From: Rhizaria sp. SCN 62-66
Taxonomy: Eukaryota; Rhizaria, unplaced
Direction: 5' to 3'
DNA: 64,000 bases
Assembly: GCA_001724265.1 (NCBI GenBank)
Contig: MEDY01000115.1
Location: 36,727 to 100,726 of the forward strand
Shown here: positions 36,600 to 50,192 of the stretch, in pieces
How positions within the stretch are numbered: position 1 is the stretch's first letter
Layout of the letters: each line of letters starts with the position of its first letter
Notes under the pieces: model-generated
What the model was told of the DNA's origin: nothing
Databases searched by the model: none
The model's input: the letters and a program-made list of their open reading frames with translations, nothing else
Made by a program: the position numbers and the translations under genes

Positions 36600-38498
36600 A
36601 TTATCACTCACTGAAACACTGCCTAACACGCAGACGGTTGGTGAAACGGTGTATAGATAGATTTGATTCCAAACGTGTGTAAGGTCAACTATTGGGTGTG
36701 CCGCGTTGGTATATGCGTGTGTCGTGTTGCTGTAGCTGGATTCGCGTTGCTGTCAATACGATTGTCTCTGTTTATAAACGTTTTTGTTTGTTTCTCTTTT
36801 TGTTCTGTACCAATTATTCGCTTTCTTTTTTTCTCTGTCATTTTTTTCTTGATACCGCGACGACGCTTCAAACGAGTCAAATCGAACCAATTTTCCCGCA
36901 CTTGCTGTTGCTGAGAGTTGATGCTGTGGTCGTCAATGTGCCAAGATCGTTGTCGTGTTTAGTTTCTCGGTTTCTTCTTCTTTTTAGGTTTGTGCTGTCT
37001 TTTGTTGTGTCTCTAACTTCTCAATCCGCCATGTTTAATAATGGTCACTCTAATGTGTCATTGTTAGCCATATCTAAAGATACTAGATGATATAAGTTGT
37101 TTACGTTTAGTTCGTAGTCCCAACCAGTCTCAGTTTCTGTCTCTGTCCCGGTATACCAGTCTAATCGTTTATTCAAGGCAAGTTCACAAAACAATCTGTT
37201 GTCGAAGCTCGCAACTCCTTCATTTCAAGTGGGTGACTGGTGTTGTGAAGTAGTTCTATAATACGTACTTACGCACAAAATCAAATCGAAACAACACCAA
37301 ACAAACACGTAATGTGCTATTTTTAACTCGACTCAAACCGTGGTTACACGTGCGCCTACTAAGGCGCACAAAGCATGGGTAACTCTTTTAAAAAGCTTTC
37401 GTACAAAGAATAAGAGGAGAGTCATCATAGGCACACATTGTGGAAAGACATTGGAAGTAATCTCTTGTTGTTAAGACGTATGTTGGCTTTGGGTTTACTT
37501 TCAACCCAAAGTAATGTGTGTCGCAACTGTGCTGCTTGATTTCCTGCTTGATTTCGTGTTGTCACCAAACAATGACTTGCGTTTTCCATTCAAAAGTGTT
37601 TTCGTTCCCTGATTTGCCTTGTTCTTCTTCTTTTTTCTTCTACTTAGATTGAACTATTATACCCAAACACCAAATTATCCTCCTGTACAGCCACCATTTT
37701 AGTCGTTTTATCGCCATCATCACCACTGTCATCGTAATCGTTAGTTGTGTGTAAACTTATGTAGTACGTCCGTATATACCGTTTACATGTTTCTAAAATC
37801 CCGTCTAAAACTCCTCTTATATCATTTTTCTTGTGTACATCGGTGCATATATGCTCTTACTTGATTACATTTGCGTTTGTAATACACATGACATGTTACT
37901 TCACTCATATTAGACATGCAAATGATCCGTTGGTGTTGCAATGGTAATGTATGATTATGTTGATGTGTGGGGACTGCTATATAAAATAAGCTTAATATAA
38001 GAAGGAAACTTAACTTGCATAAACCCAGCATATGTGCGAGGTCAATACGTACTTAAGAATCGTCACGAAGACAAAGCAAAGGTATGTTGCACAAAAGCGC
38101 TCCAACAAAATGTGACTCAGAAGCATGTGACAAGCTCATTCTAGTGCGATGGCTGACAAACATAAACACACAATCAGAACGCATTATAATAAAACAAACG
38201 ACTAAACATGCGAAAATTCAGTCACCGAAATGTACAAGTTTGAACATAAAAAATATACTCGCAATTGAGAGTAAAGCAGCATTCACACACGCTTACACAC
38301 GCATGGCGGTGCGAGCGTTCCTGAAAAAAGAACGCTTACATCATCACGGCCACACAAACAGGGGGCAAGTTCGACACACAGTTACTTAAACTTTGATTTA
38401 GAGCTCGATTGTGACTGTGACGTAGCTTGCGAGTGGGCTTCCGACTCTTCTGGAGAACGCGCGATAGGATTGCTCTTATTCGCGGCAGCGGCGGATAG
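36600..38498. other. Convergent spacer, 1.9 kb
   Basis: This AT-rich spacer lies between the RGS-PAS gene and the ceramidase gene, which converge. It holds T-rich 3' flanks, a 9-bp perfect hairpin at 37487-37511 and no recognised gene. Open frames present are short and lack coding composition. Confidence 0.45.
37487..37511. repeat. Perfect 9-bp inverted repeat, 7-base loop
   Basis: CTTTGGGTT and AACCCAAAG are separated by TACTTTC. The position is about 890 bases beyond the RGS-PAS stop and 990 from the ceramidase stop, too far to assign to either 3' end. It does not match the histone mRNA stem-loop consensus. Confidence 0.5.
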
Positions 38499-40565
38499 TC
38501 AGTCAAGACTCTGCCTGTTCGGTCCCAGCACATACCGGTACGGAAACGGCATTGTCAAACTAGCACACCCGATGGGCAAGGGCGCGATCACTGGCATCTG
38601 CGTCGGAACCTGAGCATCGCGCACTTGCTGCAGCCGGAGCTCCGTGCCCTGTGCGGCAACCTTGTCACGCGTACCCCCATGTGTTCCCACCCCACGGGTT
38701 CCGGCCTCGAGCACCGCGGGCGTGTTGTAACTCCCCGGCCCCGCAGTCGGCGTCGCGCCCCCCGACGCCGAGTGGCCCAACTTCAACGGCGCCGTTGTGG
38801 CTGCAGCAGATGCGGCTGAGAGAGCGCCGGCGACGCGGGCCGCTCCACTTGCGTCGGTCTTGGCCGCGGTTACGGCGGCGGCGTCGTCGGTGTCGAGCCC
38901 GGTGATGACGTCGCTCGAAGGACCGAATAAGTCGCTATCAGTGCTCTCGCCGTCGTCGTCGTCGTCCGCGGTGGCTTTGCCGCCTTTGTGGTGGACCGCG
39001 GCGACAGTGCCAGGCAGAGGCAAGAGCTCGGCGTCGCGCGCAAGCGACTCCGCAAGAGCGGCGACAATGAGCGCAGAGTATGTGCCGCCGCCGCAGAGGA
39101 TGTGCCACACCGCGTGCAACGGCGGGTACACGGGCAGAGAAAGCAGGCGCTGGCACATGAAGTTGTCGGTAAGCCACGACGCTCCGGCGCACAGTGTGAT
39201 GCCGACGTGAAACACCATCCAGCCCTTCAGGGCGGAGGCCGCGGGGGGAAGGTGGAGAAAATGGCGGCGGAACTCGAAGGATAAAACAACGCCCATGACA
39301 GTCATGTACATGAAGTGTACCTGGAAGACGGTGGTAAAACCGACGCCAGCGTGGATAAACGTCCAGAAAGCCACGTACGCGACGAGCGCGCGTGCACGGG
39401 AGCGGGTGAGGAACCCAAGCCCGACGGCGTTCATAGCGCGCGCCACGGGTGCGAGGAACGCAAGGGTGGGGACCGTAGCGAGCCAGTCGGAGTGTTGGGA
39501 CAAGCTAGGGTCTAAGGTCGTGCGGATGCGGTGTAAAGCCGTCATCCAGATGTACCAGGACTGGGCGATGGTGTAGATCATAGGCAACTCATCCAGCAAT
39601 TGGGTCGAGAAATGGAGGGAGCCATGGAAAAGGGCGGAGCCGACGCCGACGATGGCGGTTAGGAGACCAAACACAGTCAGGCTACAGTGCCAACGATTGC
39701 AATGCAAAGAGAGAGAGAATACAGGAACGACACAAAAGGATAAAGACGGAAGAATCAGACAACTATATTTAGATAGAATATAATAAATGTAGTCTTTGGT
39801 ACGTATACGGAGCTTTAGACTATTCAGTGATTATATATGTTGCCCTTTTGCTTGTTTAAAGAGGCGTACCGAGGGTTGTGACCACACTTGTAGGACCAAT
39901 AGGCGGTGAGAAGACCGCCGAATGTGATCCACAGAGACGAAAACTAAACACAAAATCAGAATATGCGAATGTGTTAGTAATAATGGAGAGTCGTTGTTCA
40001 TCATAGCACGATGAATTGTGATTAAGTTCGGAGAAATTGGGTGATATATAGGAGCAAGTAAGGAAAGGTTGCTGAGGTGAGAGTGGGTGTGAGTCACTGA
40101 AACATGCATATCAAAACAGCATGTTGTGACGAAGCAGACTGACCAAGGCATAGTAATTACACCAACATGTTTAACCATATACCGAAGTCTTGTTTCTATA
40201 GATATTGGTATACGTACGCAATTGAAGAACTCAGCGACATAGTGGGAGTGTGCATAGTTTGGCTCACACCAATCAATCGTACTACAAAACAATGGAAAAC
40301 AGAAGTGCATAGGAACAAAGGATATATATTTAGCATGATTGCAATAGGCAACGTCTCAAAAGAAAGGTCCGAAGCGTGTTTGTGCACGACAAAGTGCTGT
40401 GTGATTGAGGATTAAAGAAGGGACGTCGTAGATTTGATGTTGGTCGGAGTTCGGTGGGAGTTTCAGCAGAATTAGGAAGATATAAGCGCAGGCTTACCTC
40501 GTGTGGGGGCTCCAGAAACCATCCTTGTCGTGGGAACCGTCAGAAAAACGGACAACGTTCGACAT
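38499..40565 (-). CDS. Alkaline ceramidase (ACER family)
   Basis: Exons 40565-40498, 40281-40218, 39943-39870 and 39681-38499 join in frame to 462 residues ending in TGA. The N-terminus DGFWSPHTSTIDWCEPNY, then YVAEFFN, is the ACER signature, here spread over two tiny exons. Active-site elements are the Ser-x3-His of GSALFHGSLHF, the Asp of QLLDELPM eleven residues after that His, and the paired His of HAVWHILCGG. Together these form the Ser/Asp/three-His zinc site known from ACER3. Seven hydrophobic segments span about residues 40-290. The enzyme hydrolyses ceramide to sphingosine and fatty acid in ER or Golgi membranes. The last 170 residues, Ala/Thr/Asp-rich, are an extra tail not found in ACER3 (267 residues). 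Exon 1 codes for only 22 residues, so this gene is easy to mispredict. Confidence 0.9.
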
Positions 40566-41088
40566 GGACTGAGAACGAGGAAGATGCATGTCGGGAAAGA
40601 GTAGAGATCACGAGAGAGGTTGTGAGAGTCAGGGAGTCGCTCAAGAGACATGATTTGACATGAACGCCAGGCGCCAGAGCGCGTATGCAAATCACAAAGT
40701 ATATTTGAGTAGAAGTGTCATCGGTTATAGTTACTCATATATTGATTGTCGGACGAAGCCCGTTGATAATTACGCTCCAAAACGTAGCACTTCGCGAGCA
40801 TCCTCTCGGTCCAATGTTCTCTTTCTTCGGCCGCTTGGCTCAGAGAGTCGAAGCAGTTTCTTGCAAGAGGTCATACCACTCCATCAGATTCCCGTTGGCG
40901 TTCGAATTAATTTTAGTAAATTAAAACTGTCGCTTGTATATCATAGTTTAGCTACATTTGCTATTGACGGACCTCTGAGGCGGGCGATTCAAACTCCCAG
41001 TCGAATAGTCGTTACCTCCGCTCCAACGTATTGCCAACCTCACCCACCCTCCGTCGCCCTCCTTGCTCACTCACTCGCACTCTTACAG
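40566..41088. promoter_or_regulatory. Divergent promoter spacer between ceramidase and CFAP70-like genes
   Basis: This 520-base spacer serves two outward-facing genes. A frame open from 40660 runs into the CFAP70-like start, but the added 143 residues look unconstrained. The last 40 bases are pyrimidine-rich and end in TTACAG directly against the ATG, so an upstream UTR intron is more likely than an extended protein. Confidence 0.4.
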
Positions 41089-44000
41089 ATGCCGTTGTCT
41101 GTGCTGAACGCGCTCACAGCAGCGGTGCCCCTCTCCGCAGCACCCTCTGGCCCTGGCCAGAGCGGCAGCGACCAGATCCCCATTTTCACTCAGAGCGCAA
41201 CCATTACAACCGCGAGCAACGCCACTTGCCCCACCGTGCCGACCCTCCCCACGACTGCCTCTTCCGGCGCCCCCTGTGAGGAGGACCCTACCGTCATTAA
41301 CGAGCTTGTGATTACCGTACACTCCGCCGAGAACCTGTTCCATGTGCACGCAGACGCCGAGGACCCCGCCAAGAAACGCCCAACGAAGCGCGGCGGCACC
41401 AGCGGCTCGAGCAGCGGTGGCGGCGGCGGCGGCGCTGGTAATAGCAGCGGCGGCGCCGGCTCCGCGCTGGGCGGCAGCGGCGCGCTGGGCGGCGCGGGCG
41501 CGGGGAAGAGCGGCACCTTAAAGCCCTCTGCCAACAGCGGCGGCGGCGGCGGCGGAAACAACAGTTTCGGCGATAACTCAACCGCCGCCGCTGCTTCTTC
41601 CTCTTCCTCTGCTTCCGCGGGCGCTTCAGGCGCTGGCTCGTCGACGTCACGCCGCCCGGGAGCGCGCGCCGCCGCCGCTGCCGCCGCCGCCGCTGCTGCC
41701 GCAGCCGCCGCTGCCCTACGTGACCAGGTACGTCCGCACCCGCAAAACGGTGGCACAATCACAATACTTGACATATCTCACTGAAACAAGCACCCTAAAA
41801 TACTAAATTTGGGGATTTCGGCATGAGATATTATTTAGTCTATGAATACCGTTAATTTATGTCACTAAACCTATATCCTGTTTTCTATATCTTCCATCTT
41901 AACTTTTGCTTTGCTTTGTTTTGCTTAGGGTTTCGAGCGGTCTCCCCTGCACGCCTGCGTAGCCGTCGCCGCGGGCGGTCTGGCCCCCACCGCGTCCCCC
42001 TGGTCTGCCGACTTCACTTCCCTCCGCGGCGCTCTGAAGGCCGAGCAGCTCGCCGCCGCTCAGGCCCAGCTTGTCCAGCAGCAGCAACAGACCGCCGCCG
42101 CCGCCGCCTCTGCCGCCGCCGCCGCCGCCGCCTCTGGCAAGGCCCCGTCCCGAGGCTCCCACTCGGCCGCAGCGGGCGCTGGGACCGGTGCTGGGCTCGG
42201 CGGCGCTGCCGCGCTGGGCAAAGCTGACGCCGCCGCCGCCGCCGCGGCCGCCGCCGCCGCTGCCGCCGCCGCCGCGCCGCCGTTGGTGCCCGAGATGCGG
42301 TTCGGTTCTGACTGGGTCGTTTCCCCCGTGGCCACAAACTGCCGCGGCGCGCCCAAGTTCGAGTACACAATTACAATCCCGATCAAGTCCAAGTCGCATT
42401 TCCTCAATCTCATCGCGAATAGGCAGCTCGAGCTCGCAGTGAACCAAGTCTTTGGTGTTCCGGCACACTCCAACACCGCCTCCTCTGACACTGCAAGCGC
42501 GTCCAACAGCTCTAGCGCCGCTGCTGGCTCTAGCTCCAGCTCTAACTCGTCTGCCAGTGCGAGTGCGGGCGGGGGTGCGAGTGGGTCTCCGGTGCTCTCA
42601 TCCCGCCGCGCCGCCGCCCTCTCCCGCACCAGCAGTAGCAGCAGCAGCAACGCTGCTAACAGCCACAACAACAGCACGGCGAGCGGCAACAACAACGCGA
42701 ACGGCAGCGCCGCGGCGGAGGCTGTGTCGGCCGAGGCCGCCGCCGCCGCCGCTGCCGCCGCCGCCGAGCAGCTGCGCATGTACCCTATCGGTCGCGCGCG
42801 GCTTGACTTAAGCTCCCTGCTCACAGGTGCGGACAGTGTCCCCGCGACCGAGCTTGCGCTCGAGTTTGCGCAGCCCGTTGTCGCGCGCGGCATGCAGCTG
42901 CTGATGGAGGAAGTGGTGGCGCACGAGGCAATTACGGGCGCAGCGGCCGCCGCCGTCGCCGCTGCCGCCGCTAATGGCATCCACGTCCCTAACAACAACA
43001 GCAACAGCAGCAACAGCAGTAGCCACGGCGGCACGGCGGCGAACAGTAGTAACAGCACGTCGCCAGCGTTGGCATCCCGCTCGCTCAGCGGTGTCGCCGT
43101 GAACGCCGAGACAAACTCGCTCTCTAGTGCGTTCAGCCCCACGAAGCACGGCGTCGCGTCCAGTTTCCTGTCTTTGCCGACCGGCAGCAGTGCCAGCGCC
43201 AGCGGCCGGTTCGGCGCGGGTAGCAGCAGCGACAGCAGGGGCAGCTTCAATAGCAAGTCTCAACAACAGCAGGCGGCGGCGGCGGCGAGTGCCCAGGCTG
43301 CCGCCGGAAGTCAAGCCGCGGGTACCCGTGGGTCAGGTGTTCCGAAGACAGCGCACGTGTTGTTCACTGCGCCTCCCAAGGTTATCGTGAGCGCCCGTCT
43401 CGCCCGTGGACCGATGCTCACGGTCGCTGAGGCGGCGGAGTTGGCCATTGCGGAGCTGACGGTCAGTGAAGTCAGCAGTGTCCCCGCGGGCGCTCTCGGC
43501 GACTGTGACGCGAGCCTCAGCTCTCCGAACAACATCAATAACAGCGGCAATGGCAGCAATGCGAACACCGCGAGCACGGGCTCGCTCAACGGCAACGGCA
43601 ACGAGAACAACAATAACGTCTCCGCTAATGCAAGTGGTGTCATCACAGCAGGCGCTACAGCCTCCGGCTCTGGCTCTGGTTCTGGCTCTGGCTCTGGGTC
43701 TAGTAGCGCGGCCGCCAACGCCGCCGCCAGCGCCGCTCTCGCCGCCGCCAAAGCCACGGAGCGTCAGCGCATGCTCATCGCATCCGTCGCGGTCGCCGCC
43801 GTCACGTCTCTTCTCGGCGCTCAGGGCCCCGCCGCCGCCGCCGCCATCGCCGCCTCACTGCGCCGCTGCCCCGCCGCCACCAGGAGCCCTGCGGGCGCGA
43901 GCGCGCTGCCGGCGTCGGGCACGCCCTGGGGGGTGCTCCGGTCGCCGCTGTTCGCCGCTGCCCTCGGCGTGCCCCCCGCCGTGCTACTCGCGGCCGCTGC

Positions 44001-47000
44001 CGGGATGCAGCAGCAGGGGTTTGTGCGGGAGCGGCTGTTGGCGGCGACGGTGGCCGCGGTGGCGGAGGAAGAGGCGCATGTGCCGGTCGCAGCGGTCGCT
44101 ACTGCGTTCCCGGTGACCGGCGACGTGTCGTCGTTCGCCTCTGTCACCTCTAACCAGAGCCAGGGCCAGAGCCAAAGCCAGGGCTACGGTAATGGGTCCA
44201 ATATGCTTGACTTTGACGACTGTGACCCTGAGTCGGACAGCAACAATAACAACACCAGCAATTCTGGCGTGAACGCGAGTGCGGCTAGTTTGTTGGTGTT
44301 GGCTGACGCTGGTCCCTCATTGACCAACTCCAACAACAACAACAACAATTTTGCCGCGAATAACGCTGCTGCAGGCTCTGGCAGAGCTGTCCCGTTGACA
44401 CAGTCACGCCGAATCGTGTTGTCGCCAGACGCGCTGGCTCTGCTCCGCGCACACGTCCTGACCGCCACGACTGCCAACAGCGGCAACAGCAACAACAACA
44501 GCAACGCTACGGCGTCGTCGTTTGTTGCGCCCGCGACGCTCCCCCTGGCCGTCATGCTCGGCTCTGCGCCTCTCTCGGCCCTGGCGCCGCCGCCGGCCCC
44601 CACCTTTGCCCAGACCGTGCAGGCGTGCCCGCCGTACCCGAGCCCCGCGGTTGCCGCCGCCAACGCCGCCGCCGACGCCGCCGCCGCGGCCGCTGTGACC
44701 AGCGCTGGAAGTACCAGTGGCACTCATGGAGGTAGCAGTGCCCCGTCATCGGCACGCACTCTCTCTGCATCCACTTCTGGCGCCGCTTCGACTGGCGGCA
44801 GCTCTAACTCATCGTCATCATCGTCTGTGGCGGCAGCGGCTGCGGCGGCCGCGGCGGCTGCGGGTGTGACCGGCCTGCCGAATGTCGCGCTGCTGCTCCC
44901 AGGGATGTCGACCAAAATGCAGCAAGACAGTCAAGCACTCGTCCTCGCATCGCACCAACCCAACCTCACAGATAGCGTCAACGCCAACGCCAGCGCAGGC
45001 ACCAGCAGCGCCAGCTCTAGCAGCGTCTTTGGCGCGAGCGCAGTGCTGCAGCTGCCGGCGCCGGCGGCTGGGTCAAAGCTCATGTGGGGTCTCGCGTCGC
45101 TGGACCTGTCCCCGCTCGCCGAGCCCGGCGCACTGGTCGTCCGCGCCCGCTGCCCGCTGGCGACGTGCGACGCCGCCACTGTCGCTGCCATCATGGGCAC
45201 GGCGCGCGCCTCAGCTTTCACTCGTGGCCACGCTGCGAACGCAAACTCTACTGCCAGTAGCAGTGGCCCCGTGACTGCCAGTGCCAATGCGAGTGCACGC
45301 GTCAACGCTGTGAGTGTCGATGTGGCACCGGGTTTGCTTGTTGCGGCTGCGCTAGCGGGCGCGTCCGCGGCCGACACCGCCGCGCTCGCCGCCGCTGCAG
45401 GCACCACAGCCTCGGGCGCTGCCGCTTCTCGGGGGGTCACTTCTCTCCTCACCACAATCGCGAACAACAACAACAACAATAACGGTCACAGCGTGGGCAA
45501 CACCGAGAATGCCTCCGCTGCTGCTGCCGCTGCGGCGGCGAACAGTGGCGGTGTCACAGCGTCTCCGGCCCCGTCAGCTCGCCGCGCCAACCCCTCCAGC
45601 AGCACCCCCACCGACAGCTCGAGCAGCAACAACAACGGTAGCAGCGGAAACAACAGCAGCAGCAACAGCAGCAGCTCCAACACGTCTGCGGCTGGGAGTG
45701 GCAGCGGCAACGGCGCAGGCACGGCAACGGCAACTGCGCCGGCGACTCCGGGCCCCTCTGCGCGCGCTTCGTTCGCACATGACAAGACCGCCGCCGCCGC
45801 GGCCGCCGCGGCCGCCGCGCAGGCCCAGGCCCAGGCGCAGGCGCAGGCGGCTGTGGCGGCCCGCTCCCTCTTCCAGCTCACGGGAACGGCGCTCACGGTC
45901 ACTTTGACGCTCACGAAGCCGCTTGTGCCCGTGTTGCTGCCGCCGCCGGAGCCGGAGTCCGCTGCTGCGGCCGCCGCCGCCGCTGTGGCAGCTGGCGGCT
46001 TCGTCGTCCCTGCCTCTCACTCCCACTCCAACGACAGTAGCGACAAGGTGACTGTCATGGGTGATGATGCTGCTGCAGCTGATGGGAGTAACACTGCGCA
46101 GGTGAAGACGAAGAGCGTGAGTGCACGGCAGCGCATCGCCGCCGTTGCCGCGCGCGTCGCTGCGACGGTGCTGGCCACGCCCGACGCCGCCGCTGCCCTC
46201 TCTCACCACGGCCACGGCGACAGCGCCGGGAACCCGGCAGCTCACGGTAACAGTGATCTCGCAGCAACGGAGAGTGAGGGCGCGGCTGCTCTCGGTGCAC
46301 TGGCGCTGGCGCTGCAGCGGCGCGGGCTCATCTCCACCTTCGCCACCGCTCTCGAGCGGCCCCTGGCCGCGCTGGCGGGCGAGCTGGCTGCGGAACGCGC
46401 TTGCGACAACGCGAACATCAATGGCAACGGTGATGATGATAATGCTATTTCGGTTGATGACTTGATCCAGGAGGCTCTCACTGCCATCGACGCTTCCCTC
46501 GACGACAACAACAACGCTAATGCTAAGACTGGGAATGGCTATAACAATGAGGCTTATCCCGAGTCGGCAAGCTCCGAGGCCGACTGTGAGCGTGAAGTCA
46601 CCGCCGTTCTGACCGAAGCTTTGGCCGCGTCCCTGCGCGCGAGCGTCCAGGCCGCTCGCTGGGCCGCGGCCGCCTCCACTCTCGGCGCCGCTGCCAGTGC
46701 CGTCGCGCCAAAGACGAGGGCCTGGACCGCGTGCTTAGACCGCGTGCTGCTGGTTTCGACGGCGCGCGCTCGTATCGTCGACACGGTCTATAACAACCAC
46801 AACAACAACAATAGCAGCTGTAGCAACGGCGAGAGTGCTGCCGGTGTGTCTGCTGTGTGTATTGAGGCTGTAACGCGCGTGAATGTCGAGCTCTCACGCG
46901 CCTACTTAGCTCTGGCCGCTGCCGCTCTGGCGTCGCAGCCCACCGCCTCACAGGTGCAGTCGCACTCGCCGTCTCAGGTGGGTAAGAAGCTGCAGGGCCC

Positions 47001-49669
47001 TGGCGCGGCGCGTGAAGCGATTCACCGCGCGCTCGTCTTCTCTGCACTGCCTGACCTCACTCTCTGCGGTGCCCTTAGCGACGGCAACGACCACCACGAC
47101 AACATCAGTGAGAGGAGTCACCGTACACAGTCTAATGCTATGACTGGTTGTGTTCCGCCGTCTCTGCGTGACGTTGACACTGCTCTCGGCCTCGGCACCA
47201 CTCAGCACGAGCAACAGCAGCAGCGTAGTGCCGGCGGCAATGACAGCGGCAGTGACCGTGAGTCGAACTGGGGGCATGTGATCGGCAACGTCGCCGCGCC
47301 CTCCCCTGCTCTGCTGAGCTCCCGCACGCACGCTCTCAGCTCTCTCCTGTATGACCGACAGCCGCAGTCCCAGCAGTCCCAACAGCCTCTCTGCGAGCAA
47401 GTTACCGGTGTCCAGTCAGCCGCGTACGCGCTCTGGGCTCTCGCCACGCTGGCGTTGGACGGCGTTGGCCACAGTCAACTCGCACTCTCACGCGCGCGCG
47501 CCGCCGTTGCCATTACCGCTGCACTCTACCACTGCCACCCCGATGATATCTCTCGCATCGATGTGAGTGACGCCGTGTCAACTGTGCGAGACTATCAGCT
47601 CGCGCTCGCGCTTGGGTTTTGCGCTGAGATTGCCGAGGAGGACGCTACGGCCGCCGCCGCCTACGCGTCCGCTGCGCAGGTACTCTCGCGCTCTTCCATC
47701 ACTCTGTCCAGCGCAAGTAATGGCGGCGGCGGTGTGAATAATGCGGGTGTTTTGGCAGCGTCCCACGCCCAGGTTGCTTGGTTTGGACCCGCCCCCGCCC
47801 GCGGCTGCAGCTTACAGTTGGCTTTCCCGCTCGATCTCTCCGGCTGCCCCCACATTGCACTGGCGCGCACTCTGCTAGCCCTTGCCCCTGGCACTGGCGA
47901 AGCGGCGGCCGCGATTGGCGGCTGCGATCTGCGGGCGCAGGCGTTGATCCGTCTCCGTGAGTCGATTGATAACATCGCAGCCTCTCAGGCGGGCGGCGAG
48001 CAGTCTCACTCCAGCTCGAAGAATGACGACGGTGCTATTGCTGTTTTCTTCGATGTGGACGCTGGTACTCGTGTGTATAATCATTATACCAGCGGTACAT
48101 GTGAGTTCACGGCCCGCGCGTTCGGCGTTGCACCGTCTGTTGAGCTCGCTTTGGCGCTCTCCAGCGACGCCGCTGGGGCCGAGGAGGCCGTTGCGCTCGC
48201 AGAGGCCGCCGTGTCAGCCGCAGAAACAGCCGCAGACGCCGAGGCGAATGACCGTGAGCGCTCGCAAAGTGGGGGATCACAATGCGATGGGTGGAGCGCG
48301 TTTGCCGCGTATGTCGCCGTGCGCGCGCGCGCTGTGCTAGTCCGCGCACGCTTTACTCTCGCGATTACTGCGACGATCACGGCGAACAGTGCCAGTGCGA
48401 ACAACGGTTATAACAACAACGGCAGCAACGGCGGCAACAATGTCTGGAGCGCAATGTGGACTGCGCCACTCACGGCTGCCGCGGCCGCTGCCATGGACGC
48501 CGCAGCGGTGTCCGGCGCTGCGATGGCTCTGAGTGGCGAGCAAGAGGCGCTGCTGGGCGCTGTGTATGACGATTATACGCACTATCAGGTATGTTGTTGA
48601 GCTCACTAGCAAGCCAAAAAACAATGACGTCACTTAAATATCAATATATCTCGCTCTAATATTGCGGTATTGTCTCCAAACTAAGGCGTATGAGTTAAAA
48701 GTATGGTTTATAGCCAAATAATTCAATTCTCTCACATGTTTTTATCTCGTGTTTATATATTGTTGTTTCTCCTAGACTTCGCACGAGTCCGCCGCCGCTG
48801 AGCGTGCCCGCCTCTGCTCACAGTCACAGTCTCCATCTCAGTCTCCGTCTCAGTCTGTGATCGCATTGGCCTACGACGCCGTCACTGCCCGTGTCGGCGA
48901 TTCTCCCGCTGATTTCTCCCTGCAATGCGCATTCGCACTCACATCACTCGCTCTCAACTCCAACAACACCCTCGTGAACAACAACGGCGGCGATGCGGGT
49001 GCGGCCATTGCGAGTGCGAACGACGCTCTCGTGACTGTGCGCACGCTTATCACTGGCAACGCACAGATGACACAGGCGCAGACGACGGCGGCACAGACAA
49101 CAGCGGCTCACCCGCTTCCGTGGCTCCTGTGGGCCCTCACGGCCGCGCACGCCCTCACAGCGCACCGCAACTCCCAGTCACACGCACAATCGCACGCAGG
49201 CAACAACAACTCGTGCAGCCACAGCACCGCGACCGCGACTGTGCGCGCTCTGCGGGCGGAGGCCTTAGGCGCCCTCTCTCGCGCGCTGAGCTGCGATGGC
49301 GTCACTGGACAACGCCCCTTGCCGCTGGCCTGGGCGATGTACGCCGTCGTGGCGCTCGAGGGGGCGGTCGACGAGAAGGCCCTACTGCTCGCGGTCGCCG
49401 CCGCCTCCCCTGTTTGTGCGGCCTCTCCAGTTTCTGCGTCGGGCCACGCGGAGGCGGCGGCCGGGGAGAACAAGGTGGAGGCCGAGCTCTCAATCGCGCT
49501 TGCGGCGGCGGAGGCCGCTGTGAACGCCGGCATCGCAACTGACCGCGGCGACGGCGACAGCGACTTTGACTGTGGCAGTGCTGACGAGTGCAACAGGGAC
49601 GGCTGGTCAGCGTGGACTGCGCTGAAGACTGTGTTTGAGGCCAGGGGGCTCTGGGAGGTTGTCCAGTAA
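41089..49669 (+). CDS. CFAP70-like ciliary axoneme protein, greatly enlarged
   Basis: Exons 41089-41727, 41929-48588 and 48776-49669, joined in phase 0, encode 2730 residues ending in TAA; human CFAP70 has about 1100. Segments line up in order with CFAP70: ELVITVHSAENLF (residue about 70), RFGSDWVVSPVATNC and KFEYTITIPIKSK (about 335), IGRARLDLSSLL (about 501), VIVSARLARGPMLTVAE (about 690), WGLASLDLSPLAEPGALVV (about 1267) and VTLTLTKPLVPVLLPPPEPE (about 1536). The remainder is Ala-rich helical sequence that could be the TPR half. Long Ser/Asn/Ala/Gly/Gln runs separate the conserved pieces. In Chlamydomonas and mammals CFAP70 is at the base of the outer dynein arm and tunes ciliary beating. 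The protein implies motile cilia at some stage. The start was chosen just before the first conserved strand. Confidence 0.75.
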
Positions 49670-50192
49670 GGAAGCATGGTGTGTGAATACTTGCGCAATC
49701 TAAGTACCCTCTTGTTCGGCAGCTTACATTATAACATCAAGTCTATCTCTAAGTATCCGTCAGTGTTGTAAAAAAGTGTCTTAAAACCAGGGAATTATAT
49801 TACTGGCTGTGGAATGAAGCAGAGGCTTTGTTCATGCTTTTTGAAGATACGTCTTTTTATATTCTAGTTATATCCAGTTCAAAATATGTTTTAAAAGTTT
49901 TCTAACTGCTGCAATACGTGCCTGTTTTTGACCACGATGATATTCAACCATAACAACAACAACCAACGTAATACAACATTAAACTATCCATCACTTTGGT
50001 GCAGACATGTTATATATTTAACAAGACCTGTTTCTTTTGATTTACTCACAATAATAACGATAACTTAACGCCTCTTTCGTGTTCACAAACAACCCAAAAG
50101 AAGCTTACTCACATTCTCATAACATGCTAGGCTCACAGCAACATAGCGCATGTCCGCGGCTTAACTCGCTAACCCCCGCGCGGCCTGACTCC
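49670..50192. other. Convergent 3' spacer
   Basis: This 520-base AT-rich spacer between CFAP70-like and the glutaredoxin gene holds both 3' flanks. No gene or strong hairpin is seen. Confidence 0.4.

Noticed and set aside
40660-41088. 143-residue N-terminal extension of the CFAP70-like protein from an upstream ATG
   Set aside because: The frame is open, but the sequence is AT-rich and unlike the coding exons. CFAP70 begins close to its first strand, and an acceptor-like TTACAG abuts the ATG at 41089.
42060-43256. Long antisense open frame (398 codons) opposite CFAP70-like exon 2
   Set aside because: It is a Leu/Ala-rich mirror of GCC, AGC and GCG codon runs on the plus strand. It shows no family similarity, and the plus-strand frame carries the conserved CFAP70 segments.
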